Source: Hyphomicrobiales bacterium
GTDB taxonomy: Bacteria > Pseudomonadota > Alphaproteobacteria > Rhizobiales > Rhizobiaceae
NCBI GenBank assembly: GCA_900466605.1
Contig: UBMU01000024.1
Span: 1 to 64,000, forward strand
Direction: 5' to 3'
DNA: 64,000 nucleotides
Shown here: one piece after another, positions 33,383 to 41,932 of the stretch
How positions within the stretch are numbered: the first letter of the stretch is position 1
Layout: every line of letters starts with the position of its first letter
Made by a program: the position numbers and the translations under genes
Notes under the pieces: model-generated
What the model saw: the letters and a program-made list of their open reading frames with translations, nothing else
Database searches by the model: none
What the model was told of the DNA's origin: nothing

Positions 33383-33499
33383 GCCTGCAAAGATAGCGGG
33401 AAAGTATGGAAGGGCCAGTGGGCGTCATGCCGATGCGAAAGATCGATCTGTATCAAAATGAAACAAGCGCGTTGGCACATTTCCTGCAGCGTAGTGGGT

Positions 33500-34873
33500 A
33501 TGAAGGAAAATCCGTTAACCTCCCGCCGTGAACTGCTTCGCCTTGCAGGCGCATCCGCCGTTGCGCTGGCCGCCTCACGCAGTTTTGCGACGATGCGCGA
33601 GGGCGATCTGCGCGGAGCGATCGACGCCGTCCAGTACAAGACGACGCCTGACGCCACCGGCCGCAAGAGCGTCAGCCTGCAGACGATGATCGATCGGGCC
33701 GCCGCAGAGAATGTGCCGGTTTTCCTGCCACCCGGCACCTACAAGGTTTCCAATCTCGTACTGCCTGACAATACGCGCATTGCAGGCGTGCCCGGCGCAT
33801 CGCGTATTGTCTACACCGGCGACGGCCACCTCTTCAGCGCCGAGAACATCAAGCGCGTCGAGTTGTCGAACATCATCATCGACGGGCAGAACCGCTGGCT
33901 CGGCGACTACGCCGGTGCGCTGTTGCAGTTTACCGGCGTCGACGAGGTGATGATCGACAATTGCGAGATCGGCGGTAGCCGCAAGCACGGCGTCCAGCTG
34001 GAACGATGCGGCGGTCGGGTCGAACGCAGCCGGATATCGGGCGCTGGCCAATCGGGCATCTATGCCGTCGAATCCGACGCGCTTTCGATCACTGGCAACG
34101 AGGTCTTCGACTGCGGCAACGGTGGCATTCTCGTGCATCGCTGGAAGAAGGCGGCTGACAACAGCGTCGTCAACGGCAACCGTGTCTACCGCATCAGAGC
34201 CAATGACGGCGGCACCGGCCAGAACGGCAACGGCATCAATATCTTCCGCGCCGACAACGTCATGGTAGCGAACAACCACGTGTCCGATTGTGCCTTCACC
34301 GCGATCCGCGCCAATTCGGCCTCGGATATCCAGATCACCGGCAACCAATGCCAGCGTTCGGGCGAGACGGCTGTATATGTCGAGTTCGAGTTTGAGGGCG
34401 CCATCGTCTCCAACAACATCGTGGACGGTGCCGCGAACGGCATCTCGATCGCCAATTTCGACCAGGGCGGCAGGCTGGCAAGCGTTACCGGCAACGTCGT
34501 GCGCAACCTGACGCTCAAAGGCCCTTACGAACATGAGGTCGGCTTCGGCATCGGCATTGCTGCCGAGGCCGATACTCTTGTCTCCGGCAACATCATCGAG
34601 GGCGCGCCACGCTGGGGCATGCAGCTTGGCTGGGGACCGTACCTGCGCAATCTCGTCGTGACGGGCAACATTATCCGCAAGGCACCGATCGGCTGTGCCG
34701 TCTCGGTAGCACAAGGCGCGGGAACCGCCGTCATCACCGACAACGTGTTTCAGGAAACGCACGACGGCGCCATCCTCGGTTTCGAATGGGACAAGCGGGT
34801 GTCGGGCGAACTGGCAACGACAGGTTCCTCGCGCTTTGCGCAACTGACGATCGAGCGCAACCGGATCTCGTGA
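33500..34873 (+). CDS. Tat-exported right-handed beta-helix protein (TIGR03808-like)
   Basis: The product is 457 residues. Arg9-Arg10-Glu-Leu-Leu-Arg-Leu-Ala-Gly is a textbook twin-arginine signal. The rest is a pectate-lyase-like beta-helix with recurrent Asn-Asn/Asn-Gly turns and Val-Ser-x-Asn-x-Ile coils, in line with the RR_plus_rpt family of rhizobia. The function of that family is unknown; polysaccharide binding or cleavage is a guess. The ATG at 33500 is chosen because it sets the usual distance to the RR motif, although the ribosome site is weak. Confidence 0.82.
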   Translation: MKENPLTSRRELLRLAGASAVALAASRSFATMREGDLRGAIDAVQYKTTPDATGRKSVSLQTMIDRAAAENVPVFLPPGTYKVSNLVLPDNTRIAGVPGASRIVYTGDGHLFSAENIKRVELSNIIIDGQNRWLGDYAGALLQFTGVDEVMIDNCEIGGSRKHGVQLERCGGRVERSRISGAGQSGIYAVESDALSITGNEVFDCGNGGILVHRWKKAADNSVVNGNRVYRIRANDGGTGQNGNGINIFRADNVMVANNHVSDCAFTAIRANSASDIQITGNQCQRSGETAVYVEFEFEGAIVSNNIVDGAANGISIANFDQGGRLASVTGNVVRNLTLKGPYEHEVGFGIGIAAEADTLVSGNIIEGAPRWGMQLGWGPYLRNLVVTGNIIRKAPIGCAVSVAQGAGTAVITDNVFQETHDGAILGFEWDKRVSGELATTGSSRFAQLTIERNRIS

Positions 34874-34971
34874 GAAGCATCAAAAGCTTTCATCGATTCA
34901 TAAGCCTCGGCGGCTTCCGCCGGGGCGCTTCGGCTCCTACGTTGCGGCCAACCAAACAAGGGGACATCAAC

Positions 34972-35631
34972 ATGCTGACGATCTACGGGGTTTATCGGTC
35001 GCGCACCTCGCGCGTTTACTGGATGGCTGAGGAACTGGGGCTCGAATTCGAGTCCGTGCGGGTTATTCAGGCCCGGCGACTTGCCAATCCGCTCGCCGCC
35101 GATGCGCCTATCAATACGCTCTCGCCGGATTTCCTCGCGGTCAATCCGATGGCGCTGATCCCGAGCATCAGGGATGGCGACCTCGTGATGCATGAGTCGC
35201 TTGCCATTACCCTTTACCTCGCGCGCAAGCATGGAGGACCGCTTGCCGGCCAAACCGTCGCGGAAGACGGTTTGATGACGATGTGGACCATATGGGCGGC
35301 AACCGAGGTTGAGCCGCAGACGGTGAAGATCGTCTTTGTCTACGACGACGAGAAGCAGAACAGCGACGAGGGCAAGGCAACGATCGGCGTCGCCCTCCGA
35401 TCGCTGAAGAAGTCGTTCGCGACGCTCGAGAAGCACCTTTCAACCAACGACTACGTCGTCGGCAACCGCTTCACGGCGGCCGACCTCAACATCGCGGAGG
35501 TGCTTCGCTACGCGCAGACGGAACAGGCGTTGTTCGACGCCCATCCCAACATCAACGCCTGGATCAAACGCTGCCAGTCGCGGCCGGCTTATATCGCGAT
35601 GCAGGCGACGCGGTCGCAGGAAACGGTCTGA
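34972..35631 (+). CDS. glutathione S-transferase family protein
   Basis: The product is 219 residues. It has the N-terminal thioredoxin-like domain (Gly-Val-Tyr-Arg-Ser-Arg-Thr-Ser-Arg-Val-Tyr-Trp, then the cis-Pro in Ala-Leu-Ile-Pro-Ser and Glu-Ser-Leu-Ala-Ile) and an all-helical C-terminal domain with the Phe-Thr-Ala-Ala-Asp-Leu-Asn motif. Substrate unknown. AAGGGG stands before the ATG. Its stop directly abuts that of the convergent LysR gene. Confidence 0.87.
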   Translation: MLTIYGVYRSRTSRVYWMAEELGLEFESVRVIQARRLANPLAADAPINTLSPDFLAVNPMALIPSIRDGDLVMHESLAITLYLARKHGGPLAGQTVAEDGLMTMWTIWAATEVEPQTVKIVFVYDDEKQNSDEGKATIGVALRSLKKSFATLEKHLSTNDYVVGNRFTAADLNIAEVLRYAQTEQALFDAHPNINAWIKRCQSRPAYIAMQATRSQETV

Positions 35632-36528
35632 TCAGGGAAAGAGCTTGAGGGTGCCGGCCATTTCCTCGCGGATCCAGGCCTTGAAGTCCCTCACCTTCTT
35701 GGGTTCGCGCGAACCTTCGGCCGTTACAAAATAGTGGCCGAAGCCGGTTTTGGCGCGAATGCCGAACGGCGCGACCAGCTGCCCCTGCTGCAGCGCGAAG
35801 CCCGCCAGCGTTTGCCAGGCGAGCATGACGCCCTGCCCCGCGATCGCCGCATCGAGGCAAAGGGATGCATCGTTGAAGACGTGGCGGGTGTCGAGCGTCT
35901 TGCCCGACAACCCGGCCTCGCGCATCCACACCTCCCAGGTAAACATCGCGCGGCCGTCGATCACGGCGGGAAGCGACAGGATATCGGCGGGTTCCCGCAA
36001 CCGCGCGGCCATGGCGGGCGAACAGACAGGAAAGACCTCCTGCTGAAGCAACAACTCCGCCTTCACATCCGGCCACTGCCCATTGCCGACCCGGATGCCG
36101 ACATCGACATCGCAGAGTGCCGGATTGACGAGCCGGGTGGTCGCATCCATCCGCAGGCTGATTTCGGGATGCCTTTCCGCAAAGCGATCAAGTCTGTAAA
36201 CGAGCCAGCGCGCGGCAAAGACCGGCGCCACCGAGATCGTCAGGATGCTGTCGTCGCGTCTCTGCGTTGTCGCCACGGCCTGCGACAGGGCGTTGAAGCC
36301 CTCGGTCAGGCCGGCCAGCAGCCGCGCACCCGCCTCGGTCGCGACCATGCCCTTCGGCGTGCGCTCGAAGATCACGTGGTCGAGCTGCGCTTCAGCCTTG
36401 ATGTCCTGCTGGCTGACCGCCCCGATCGAGACACCCATTTCCTCCGCAGCGGCCTGCAGGGAGCCGAGCCGGCCTACCGCCTCAAGCGCGCGCAATCCAT
36501 TGAGGTGAACCGAGTTGAGATTTCTCAT
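35632..36528 (-). CDS. LysR family transcriptional regulator
   Basis: The product is 298 residues. The helix-turn-helix is at about 10-65 (Ala-Leu-Glu-Ala-Val-Gly-Arg-Leu-Gly-Ser-Leu-Gln-Ala-Ala-Ala, then Val-Ser-Gln) and the effector domain from about 90 on, with the Val-Asp-Val-Gly-Ile-Arg signature of the GcvA-like group. A five-base-arm palindrome overlaps its start. It is convergent with the glutathione S-transferase gene, with no bases between the two stops. Confidence 0.9.
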   Translation of the reverse strand: MRNLNSVHLNGLRALEAVGRLGSLQAAAEEMGVSIGAVSQQDIKAEAQLDHVIFERTPKGMVATEAGARLLAGLTEGFNALSQAVATTQRRDDSILTISVAPVFAARWLVYRLDRFAERHPEISLRMDATTRLVNPALCDVDVGIRVGNGQWPDVKAELLLQQEVFPVCSPAMAARLREPADILSLPAVIDGRAMFTWEVWMREAGLSGKTLDTRHVFNDASLCLDAAIAGQGVMLAWQTLAGFALQQGQLVAPFGIRAKTGFGHYFVTAEGSREPKKVRDFKAWIREEMAGTLKLFP

Positions 36529-36542
36529 ATAGTTTTTCTATA
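36528..36542 (-). promoter_or_regulatory. palindrome at the LysR start
   Basis: TATAG-ttttt-CTATA, in plus-strand order, sits at the start codon of the LysR gene. It has the AT-rich dyad form of LysR targets and could be an autoregulatory site. Confidence 0.35.
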
Positions 36543-36648
36543 CTGAGATCTTGGTAATCTCAATTGAAACGTACCTGCCTCACCGCGATAATCCCCCTGA
36601 GTTCAGCAGATGCTCCATTCACCCTTCTGGGAGGAAGAGAGGCACGTC

Positions 36649-36837
36649 ATGCAAATATTCAAGTTTTTCTTGAGCGTCGAAACGGTGGAACCGCCTTACA
36701 GCGCGGACGTCAAGCGCGATCCGCTCTATCATCCTGATCTGGCGCGGATGTCGCCGACGGCGTTGGCCGACCTGCCGCTTGGTCCGCAGCCACGCCCGCC
36801 CGTGCCGGAGTCGCGCCACCTAGCAAAGTGCGCATAG
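36649..36837 (+). CDS. small conserved-type hypothetical protein
   Basis: The product is 62 residues from the ATG at 36649, preceded by AGAGG at six bases. It has an amphipathic start (Met-Gln-Ile-Phe-Lys-Phe-Phe-Leu), a polar middle and a Pro-rich tail, and no membrane segment. I recognise no domain. The good ribosome site and clean codon use favour a real gene. Confidence 0.5.
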   Translation: MQIFKFFLSVETVEPPYSADVKRDPLYHPDLARMSPTALADLPLGPQPRPPVPESRHLAKCA

Positions 36838-36886
36838 AGCGCTGAAATCTGCTAGATTGGGTGAGCGTTAACTCGAGCGACCCAAA

Positions 36887-37240
36887 ATGACCGACAGCGT
36901 CGACGCGATCTTTGCGCGCCTCAAGCGCCTTTCGGCGGAAGCCAACCTGCCTGATGTCGAGGAGAGCACCTCCTACGGCAACCCAGCGCTGAAAGTCGGC
37001 GGCAAATCCTTCGCGGCGGTCAAGAACAACGAGACGATCGTGCTCTGCATCTCGATCGACGACAAGGAACGACTGATAGAGATGGCGCCGGACATTTACT
37101 ATCAGACGGCCCACTATATCGGTTGGCCATATATGCCGTTACATGCCGCGGCGATCAGCGACGCCGAACTGAAGGAACGGCTGATCGGCGCATGGCGGTT
37201 CCGTGCGCCGAAAAGGATTGCTGCAAGCTTTCGCGGATAA
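36887..37240 (+). CDS. MmcQ/YjbR family DNA-binding protein
   Basis: The product is 117 residues. It carries the YjbR-like pattern (Pro-Asp-Val-Glu-Glu, Gly-Lys-Ser-Phe-Ala, Tyr-Tyr-Gln-Thr-Ala-His-Tyr-Ile-Gly-Trp-Pro, then a helix ending Ala-Pro-Lys-Arg). The family has a double-wing fold and is thought to bind DNA, on limited evidence. The ribosome site is weak. Confidence 0.8.
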   Translation: MTDSVDAIFARLKRLSAEANLPDVEESTSYGNPALKVGGKSFAAVKNNETIVLCISIDDKERLIEMAPDIYYQTAHYIGWPYMPLHAAAISDAELKERLIGAWRFRAPKRIAASFRG

Positions 37241-37292
37241 CTGCAGGTTCCCCCCCAGCCTCGAGGCTGCCGGCAAAAAGCTCGGCGGCTCG

Positions 37293-37910
37293 CTAAGTCT
37301 GCTCGTGCTCCAATGCCCGTTGCACGGCCGGCCGCTCCATCATCTGGGCATAGTGGGCGGTCGCTTTTCTGAAACGGATCGGATCGACGCCGTCCGACCG
37401 CAGCCAGCCAGTCATGACGAAGAGATAGGGATCGGCAACCGAGTAGTACTCGCCCATGACCCAGGGGCCCTCGAGCATCTTCTCATCGATGAGCTCAAAG
37501 CATTCGGCCATGGTCTGCGGCACCTTTGCCTTCATCGCATCGTGGGCTGCCGGGTCATCCGCCCATCGGCTGCCCCGGCGACCATGCGCGTGGTTCACAT
37601 GCACGGTGGAGCAGAGGTAGTTGTTGAACGCCTGCATGCGGGCGAACTCGAAAGGATCGAGCGGCGCCAGCTGCGCGGCAGTCGCGATCTGAGCGATGTA
37701 GGCCAGGATCGCCGGCGTTTCGGTAATGACGCCGCGATCCGTCGCCAGTACGGGAACCCGGCCCTTTGGATTGATTGCCAGATATTCGGGAGAACGCTGC
37801 TCCGCTTCAGCAAAATTCAGCTTCTTCGTCTTGAACTGCAGGCCGGACTCTTCCAGTGCAATGAGGCTTGCGAGCGCACAGGTACGCGGCGCGAAATACA
37901 ATGTCAGCAT
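37293..37910 (-). CDS. glutathione S-transferase family protein
   Basis: The product is 205 residues, with Leu-Tyr-Phe-Ala-Pro-Arg-Thr-Cys-Ala at the active-site loop, Val-Pro-Val-Leu (cis-Pro), Glu-Thr-Pro-Ala-Ile-Leu-Ala-Tyr-Ile, and a helical C-terminal domain with Tyr-Tyr-Ser-Val-Ala-Asp-Pro-Tyr. The Cys near the N-terminus fits the beta-class bacterial enzymes, where it forms mixed disulfides with glutathione. AGGGAG stands before the ATG. Not closely related to the other GST-like gene in this window. Confidence 0.87.
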   Translation of the reverse strand: MLTLYFAPRTCALASLIALEESGLQFKTKKLNFAEAEQRSPEYLAINPKGRVPVLATDRGVITETPAILAYIAQIATAAQLAPLDPFEFARMQAFNNYLCSTVHVNHAHGRRGSRWADDPAAHDAMKAKVPQTMAECFELIDEKMLEGPWVMGEYYSVADPYLFVMTGWLRSDGVDPIRFRKATAHYAQMMERPAVQRALEHEQT

Positions 37911-37966
37911 GATCGACTCCCTTTGTCGCTGACTTTATAGCGCGGCCACACGCAAACGCACAGATC

Positions 37967-37986
37967 GAGGCCGGCAAGCCGGCCTC
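37967..37986. terminator. hairpin downstream of the deoxyribosyltransferase-like gene
   Basis: GAGGCCGGC-AA-GCCGGCCTC is a perfect nine-pair hairpin six bases beyond the stop. No T-run follows on either strand, so it may stabilise the 3' end rather than terminate. Confidence 0.4.
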
Positions 37987-37992
37987 TCAAAA

Positions 37993-38358
37993 TCAAGCGG
38001 CTTCGGCGCAGCCCGGAACATCCTCGATCCGGTGCCAGACCGGGATGCCGCGTTCGCGGGCAATACGAACATCATTATCGGCGCCCTTCGATTCTCCCTC
38101 AAGCCGAAGCACGCCGTCGCAAAGCTCAAGCAGACGGCCGGCAACGGGATGGAATATCTCTTCGTAGAGATCATCGCCGACAGTCTGGCCGCCGGCGGCG
38201 TTCCACACCGGCAAGGCCACCCACTCTCCAATCATCGGGATATGGCCAGCCCTGAACAGTCTGTGCGAAGGCTGCTCCAGCCGTTTCAAATTCTCCGCCA
38301 TTTTCGCGGGATCGTCCCCGGTTCCGGACCTGTACGGGCCAGCAATCAAAATCAACAT
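37993..38358 (-). CDS. nucleoside 2-deoxyribosyltransferase-like (DUF4406-type) protein
   Basis: The product is 121 residues from the ATG at 38356-38358, with GGAG seven bases before. It opens with Ile-Ala-Gly-Pro-Tyr, and further on has Gly-Glu-Trp-Val-Ala-Leu-Pro, a Leu-Leu-Glu-Leu-Cys-Asp-Gly-Val-Leu-Arg-Leu strand-helix and a Gly-Ala-Asp-x-Asp-Val-Arg-Ile-Ala-Arg helix, all typical of the deoxyribosyltransferase-like fold. Catalysis in this group is largely untested. It is divergent from the DeoR regulator and probably its target. Confidence 0.72.
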   Translation of the reverse strand: MLILIAGPYRSGTGDDPAKMAENLKRLEQPSHRLFRAGHIPMIGEWVALPVWNAAGGQTVGDDLYEEIFHPVAGRLLELCDGVLRLEGESKGADNDVRIARERGIPVWHRIEDVPGCAEAA

Positions 38359-38408
38359 GATCAAACTCCATTTTTCTCGGCCTCATGCACGAGAAGGCCA
38401 AATAACCG

Positions 38409-38463
38409 CACGAAATTTCTTGTTTGTCGAATCATTTCGTGTAGTTTCATGCTTATTCGTGCA
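38409..38463. promoter_or_regulatory. DeoR operator candidate
   Basis: CACGAAAT (38409-38416) and its exact inverse ATTTCGTG (38434-38441) lie 25 bases apart, and a third TTCGTGCA box follows at 38456-38463. They sit in the divergent gap between the deoxyribosyltransferase-like gene and the DeoR gene. Widely spaced repeated boxes are typical of DeoR family operators. Confidence 0.55.
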
Positions 38464-38481
38464 CAAATAGAGATTGATGCG

Positions 38482-39237
38482 ATGCTCACGAACCAGCGCA
38501 AATCGCTGATCCTCGACATCCTGCGGCGGGACGGCCAGGTGATTGCCAAGCGCGTCGCAGGAGATTTCTCGCTGTCCGAGGACACGATCCGTCGTGACCT
38601 CAGGGAGATGGCGGCGGAGGGACTGCTGAAGCGAGTGCACGGGGGTGCGATGCCCATTGTGCCGGAGCTTCCGGACTTCTCGACACGGAAAAGCGTTTCG
38701 TCCGACGTCAAGGCGCAGCTCGGACGGAAGGCGGCCTCACTCGTGCAGCCGGGCCAGCTGATCTTTCTGGATGGCGGAACGACAACGGCGGAGATCGCCC
38801 GGCAACTGCCTCGCGACTTTGCGTTCTCGGTGGCCACCCACAGCCCGACGATCGCAGCGGAGCTTGAACATCACCCGACGGCGAGCGTCATCGTGATCGG
38901 CGGCAAGCTCTACAAGCATTCGATGGTCGCGGTCGGATCCGTTGCCATGGCTGCGATCTCCCAGCTTCGACCGGATATCTTTTTTCTGGGAGCGACCGCC
39001 GCACACCTGGTACACGGGCTGTCGACCGGCGACTTCGAAGAAGCAGCCATCAAGCGGCACATCGCATCCTGCGCTGCCGAAACCTACGTGCCGCTGACAG
39101 TGGAGAAGTTCGACCGCGTTTCTCCCTGCCAGGTCCTGCCGATTTCGGGCGTATCCGGGATCATTGTCGCAGCAGACGTCGCCGCGGCTGTCATCAACCC
39201 CTATCGCACCCTCACTGCCGAGATCCTCGAAGCATAA
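38482..39237 (+). CDS. DeoR family transcriptional regulator
   Basis: The product is 251 residues. The N-terminal helix-turn-helix has the DeoR signature (Arg-Lys-Ser-Leu-Ile-Leu-Asp, Ser-Glu-Asp-Thr-Ile-Arg-Arg-Asp-Leu, Leu-Lys-Arg-Val-His-Gly-Gly-Ala). The C-terminal sugar-phosphate domain has Asp-Gly-Gly-Thr-Thr-Thr and Phe-Leu-Gly-Ala. The effector is likely a phosphorylated sugar. Its 3' end overlaps the convergent membrane protein gene by 26 bases. Confidence 0.9.
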   Translation: MLTNQRKSLILDILRRDGQVIAKRVAGDFSLSEDTIRRDLREMAAEGLLKRVHGGAMPIVPELPDFSTRKSVSSDVKAQLGRKAASLVQPGQLIFLDGGTTTAEIARQLPRDFAFSVATHSPTIAAELEHHPTASVIVIGGKLYKHSMVAVGSVAMAAISQLRPDIFFLGATAAHLVHGLSTGDFEEAAIKRHIASCAAETYVPLTVEKFDRVSPCQVLPISGVSGIIVAADVAAAVINPYRTLTAEILEA

Positions 39238-39961
39238 GCGGCTGGATAAAGCGCGCTTTCAGCTCCTCGAGGTTCTGCGGCAACAGGCTTGCAGCGAGAC
39301 CGGCGACAAAGATCGCCAGGACGACGTATGCGAAGGTGTCGCGACCCATGCCGAGGGTGAGGAGATCATGCAAGCCTGGCTGCAGCGCCGCAATCGAGGT
39401 CGTAAGCTTCATCTCGCCGAATAGCCGCCCAGGGATGGTCGCGAAGGCCGGCGCCTCCGAAAGCGCCAGCAAAGCACCATACAAGCCAGTGACTGAAATG
39501 ACTGCCCGCAGCGCGCGCCACACACCAAGCGGCCGCGCACCGCTTTCTTCGAATGACCAGCCTATATAGGCACAGAAAGACACAAAGAACAGGAACGCCA
39601 CGGGGAGCCCGTCGAGAACTGCTTCCGGCTTCAGCTGGCCGGTCCAACCGTTGGCAAGCAGCAGCGGGAAAGGCGCCGATGCGACGAACCAGATTGCCGC
39701 GATCACGCCCCAGGCCCAGCTCATCGACAGATAGTGGATGCGGGCAAGGGTAACGACGAGGATGATGCCGCCCGCCAGGTAAACACCCGACGGCTTCATG
39801 GATCCAGTCATGGTGACGACGATCGGCCCGCAAGAACCGGCGATCCGGGCGCAACCCGACGAAACGACCGTCAGCCAGGTCACATAATCGAAACACATGG
39901 TGAAGAAGAGAAAGATCGCGATAGCGATCAACATCCACCAAAGATACCGGCCCGCAAACAT
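39212..39961 (-). CDS. multi-pass membrane protein, hypothetical
   Basis: The product is 249 residues with about six membrane helices (near 8-28, 62-78, 80-105, 118-140, 148-170, 205-232). GAGGG lies six bases before the ATG. Two Cys in the first loop (Ser-Ser-Gly-Cys-Ala-Arg ... Gly-Ser-Cys-Gly) may form a periplasmic disulfide. I recognise no family. Its end overlaps the convergent DeoR gene by 26 bases. Confidence 0.6.
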   Translation of the reverse strand: MFAGRYLWWMLIAIAIFLFFTMCFDYVTWLTVVSSGCARIAGSCGPIVVTMTGSMKPSGVYLAGGIILVVTLARIHYLSMSWAWGVIAAIWFVASAPFPLLLANGWTGQLKPEAVLDGLPVAFLFFVSFCAYIGWSFEESGARPLGVWRALRAVISVTGLYGALLALSEAPAFATIPGRLFGEMKLTTSIAALQPGLHDLLTLGMGRDTFAYVVLAIFVAGLAASLLPQNLEELKARFIQPLMLRGSRQ

Positions 39962-40085
39962 ATCCTGCCCTCATGGCGTTCGATGTACTGGGCAAAGGGT
40001 AACTCAGCCTCTGAAAACTGCATCCGTTCTCGTGCGCTGTAGTTTCACATACATTAGCATTGTCTATTTCTGCGGTGCGACTGTC

Positions 40086-40099
40086 CCGTTCCGGAACGG
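40086..40099. other. perfect 14-base palindrome after the asparaginase gene
   Basis: CCGTTCCGGAACGG lies two bases from the asparaginase stop. It could fold into a stem but has no T-run, so its role as a terminator is doubtful. Confidence 0.35.
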
Positions 40100-40100
40100 C

Positions 40101-41108
40101 TTATGCAGTCAACGCAGCCGTCGCGCGAATGTCGCCGACATGAATACCGTTCCAATTGTGCATCTGGACAGTCGCCATGGCCGCCAGGCTTGCGCGAATC
40201 GGATCGTCCTTGTCGAAGAAGCGGCCGAGTGTCGCGGCAACCATCGCCTCAGAAGCACGCGAATGGCCGTCGTCGCATTTGAGCGCGATCGCAATTCCCT
40301 GCTCGGGAATGGCTGCGCAGAAGACACCCTCGGCACCTGTCTTGGCGAAGATGCGGCCGGGCGCCACCTGCATCAGCGCGGTGCAGGCGCGGCCGGTTCC
40401 GGCCACATAGAAGGGCTCTGCCATGCAGGCATCGAACAGCCGCCGGGAAGCATTGGCGCGAAGCGGCTCCAGGCCGTTGCCGGTCGCCATCTTGGCGAAA
40501 CCGTGCGCCAGACCGCGCAGGGGAACTGCGTATGTGGGGATGGAACAGCCGTCCGTGCCGCAATTGTCGTGACCGAGCACAGCGCCCGTGAGGCTTTCCA
40601 TAACGCCGCGGATTTCCGCCTGCAGCGGATGGTCGTAACCGACATATCCCTTCGGATCGACGCCCTGATGGCAGCAGGCGCAGACGAACCCCGCATGCTT
40701 GCCCGAGCAATTGTTATGCAGGGCCGTCGGCTTATCCATCGTGCGCGCCTGGTGGATCACCGTCCTCTGGCTGGAGGACCAATGCGCCCCGCATTCGAGC
40801 GTTTCGACACCGCGCCCGGCGCGCGCCAGCATGGCGGCGGCGAGCGCCACATGCTCGTCCTCGCCATTGTGCGAGGAGCAGGCGAGCGCCAGTTCCTTGT
40901 CGCCGAAGCCATAGGCATCCGCTGCGCCGCTTTCCATCAGTGGCAATGCCTGCATCGCCTTGCAGGCAGAGCGCGGGAAGGTTGGCGCGTCGATATCACC
41001 GACTGAGAACACGACCTTTCCATCGCCATCCACGGCAACTACGGCGCCGCGATGCCGGCTTTCGACGAGCGAGCCGCGGGTGACTTCGACGGTGACGGGA
41101 TTGGTCAT
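40101..41108 (-). CDS. class 3 (ReAV-type) L-asparaginase
   Basis: The product is 335 residues and lacks the signatures of E. coli-type asparaginases. It carries the motifs of the Rhizobium etli ReAV enzyme shifted by one residue: Ser47-Ala-Cys-Lys50, Asn-Asn-Cys134-Ser-Gly-Lys137 and Asp-Asn-Cys183-Gly-Thr-Asp-Gly-Cys188-Ser, the set of two Ser-Lys tandems and zinc-linked cysteines known in that class. It hydrolyses L-asparagine to aspartate and ammonia. AGGA stands before the ATG. Whether zinc is bound here is inferred from motif identity. Confidence 0.92.
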   Translation of the reverse strand: MTNPVTVEVTRGSLVESRHRGAVVAVDGDGKVVFSVGDIDAPTFPRSACKAMQALPLMESGAADAYGFGDKELALACSSHNGEDEHVALAAAMLARAGRGVETLECGAHWSSSQRTVIHQARTMDKPTALHNNCSGKHAGFVCACCHQGVDPKGYVGYDHPLQAEIRGVMESLTGAVLGHDNCGTDGCSIPTYAVPLRGLAHGFAKMATGNGLEPLRANASRRLFDACMAEPFYVAGTGRACTALMQVAPGRIFAKTGAEGVFCAAIPEQGIAIALKCDDGHSRASEAMVAATLGRFFDKDDPIRASLAAMATVQMHNWNGIHVGDIRATAALTA

Positions 41109-41205
41109 GGCATGGTCCTGATCGTGTAGGCAGATGCGTCACGCATAGCGAGTCGCATCGATAAAGCAATTGCCTTTCGTCGCGTTCGCCTTGCGCCGAT
41201 GTCGG

Positions 41206-41826
41206 TCAAAGAGGAGTAATGCGGTAGGCGCAGCGGCGAGCGCCAAGCAGGATATGCTCCTCGCGCTCGACCTTTGCGCCGAGAACAGCGCGAAAAGTCT
41301 CCAGCTCCGAGCGGCAGAAGCCGGCGCAGACGCTCGCAGCGGCACAGATCGGGCAATGGTTCTCGACGAGCAGCAGCGAACCGTCCGCTTCCTGCCAGCT
41401 GTCAGCCATGTATCCTTCGCTTGTGCGGACGGTCGCGAGCTGCTGCACGCGGGATTGCACGTCCGCCGCGTCGACTTCCTCGCGATATCGCTTAAGGGTG
41501 TCGGCTTCCCGGGCAGAAATGACGGCATCCAAGGCAGGCCTCCCCAACTGCGCGACCAGCGTGCTCAAGATCGTGGCGGTAAGTTCAGCATGCCCATCGG
41601 GGAAGGTCTGATTGCCGGCAGCCGTCAGGCTCCACAGCTGCCGCGGTCGACCCCTGCCGGCTGCAGCTTCGCTCACCGCCTCGACAAGCCCCTCCTCCGC
41701 CATCTTCGTCAACTGCTGGCGAACTGCTTCCGAGGAAATAGCAAGCCTTGCCGCGAGCGTCGCGGCAAGCTGAGGTCCTTCGGTCTTGATCAGCAACAGA
41801 ATCCGATTGGCCGGCGATTGTCTCAT
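41206..41826 (-). CDS. winged-helix regulator with Cys-rich C-terminal domain (SufR/DeoR-like)
   Basis: The product is 206 residues. A winged helix spans about 5-70 (Leu-Ala-Ile-Ser-Ser-Glu-Ala-Val-Arg-Gln-Gln-Leu recognition helix, wing with Gly-Arg-Gly-Arg-Pro-Arg). The C-terminal part has Cys158-x2-Cys161-x5-Cys167-x3-Cys171 and Cys199, the pattern of iron-sulfur sensing regulators of the SufR group. It is divergent from an MFS exporter and shares a 26-base near-palindrome with it, so control of the exporter is more likely than control of Fe-S assembly. Effector unknown. Confidence 0.82.
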   Translation of the reverse strand: MRQSPANRILLLIKTEGPQLAATLAARLAISSEAVRQQLTKMAEEGLVEAVSEAAAGRGRPRQLWSLTAAGNQTFPDGHAELTATILSTLVAQLGRPALDAVISAREADTLKRYREEVDAADVQSRVQQLATVRTSEGYMADSWQEADGSLLLVENHCPICAAASVCAGFCRSELETFRAVLGAKVEREEHILLGARRCAYRITPL

Positions 41827-41829
41827 TTA

Positions 41830-41896
41830 TTTTTCCAAGTTCTCGCTTGCTTTAATAGCATGGCGGTGTATTTTTGCAAGCAACAACTTGTAAAAA
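41830..41896. promoter_or_regulatory. operator candidate for the Cys-rich regulator and MFS gene
   Basis: TTTTTGCAAG (41871-41880) faces CTTGTAAAAA (41887-41896) across six bases with one mismatch, and a third half-site TTTTTCCAAG lies at 41830-41839 close to the regulator start. The boxes fit binding of a dimeric winged-helix protein to both promoters in the divergent gap. Confidence 0.6.
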
Positions 41897-41932
41897 TAAT
41901 GCATACCCCGGGAAGCACACAAGGCATCACAT

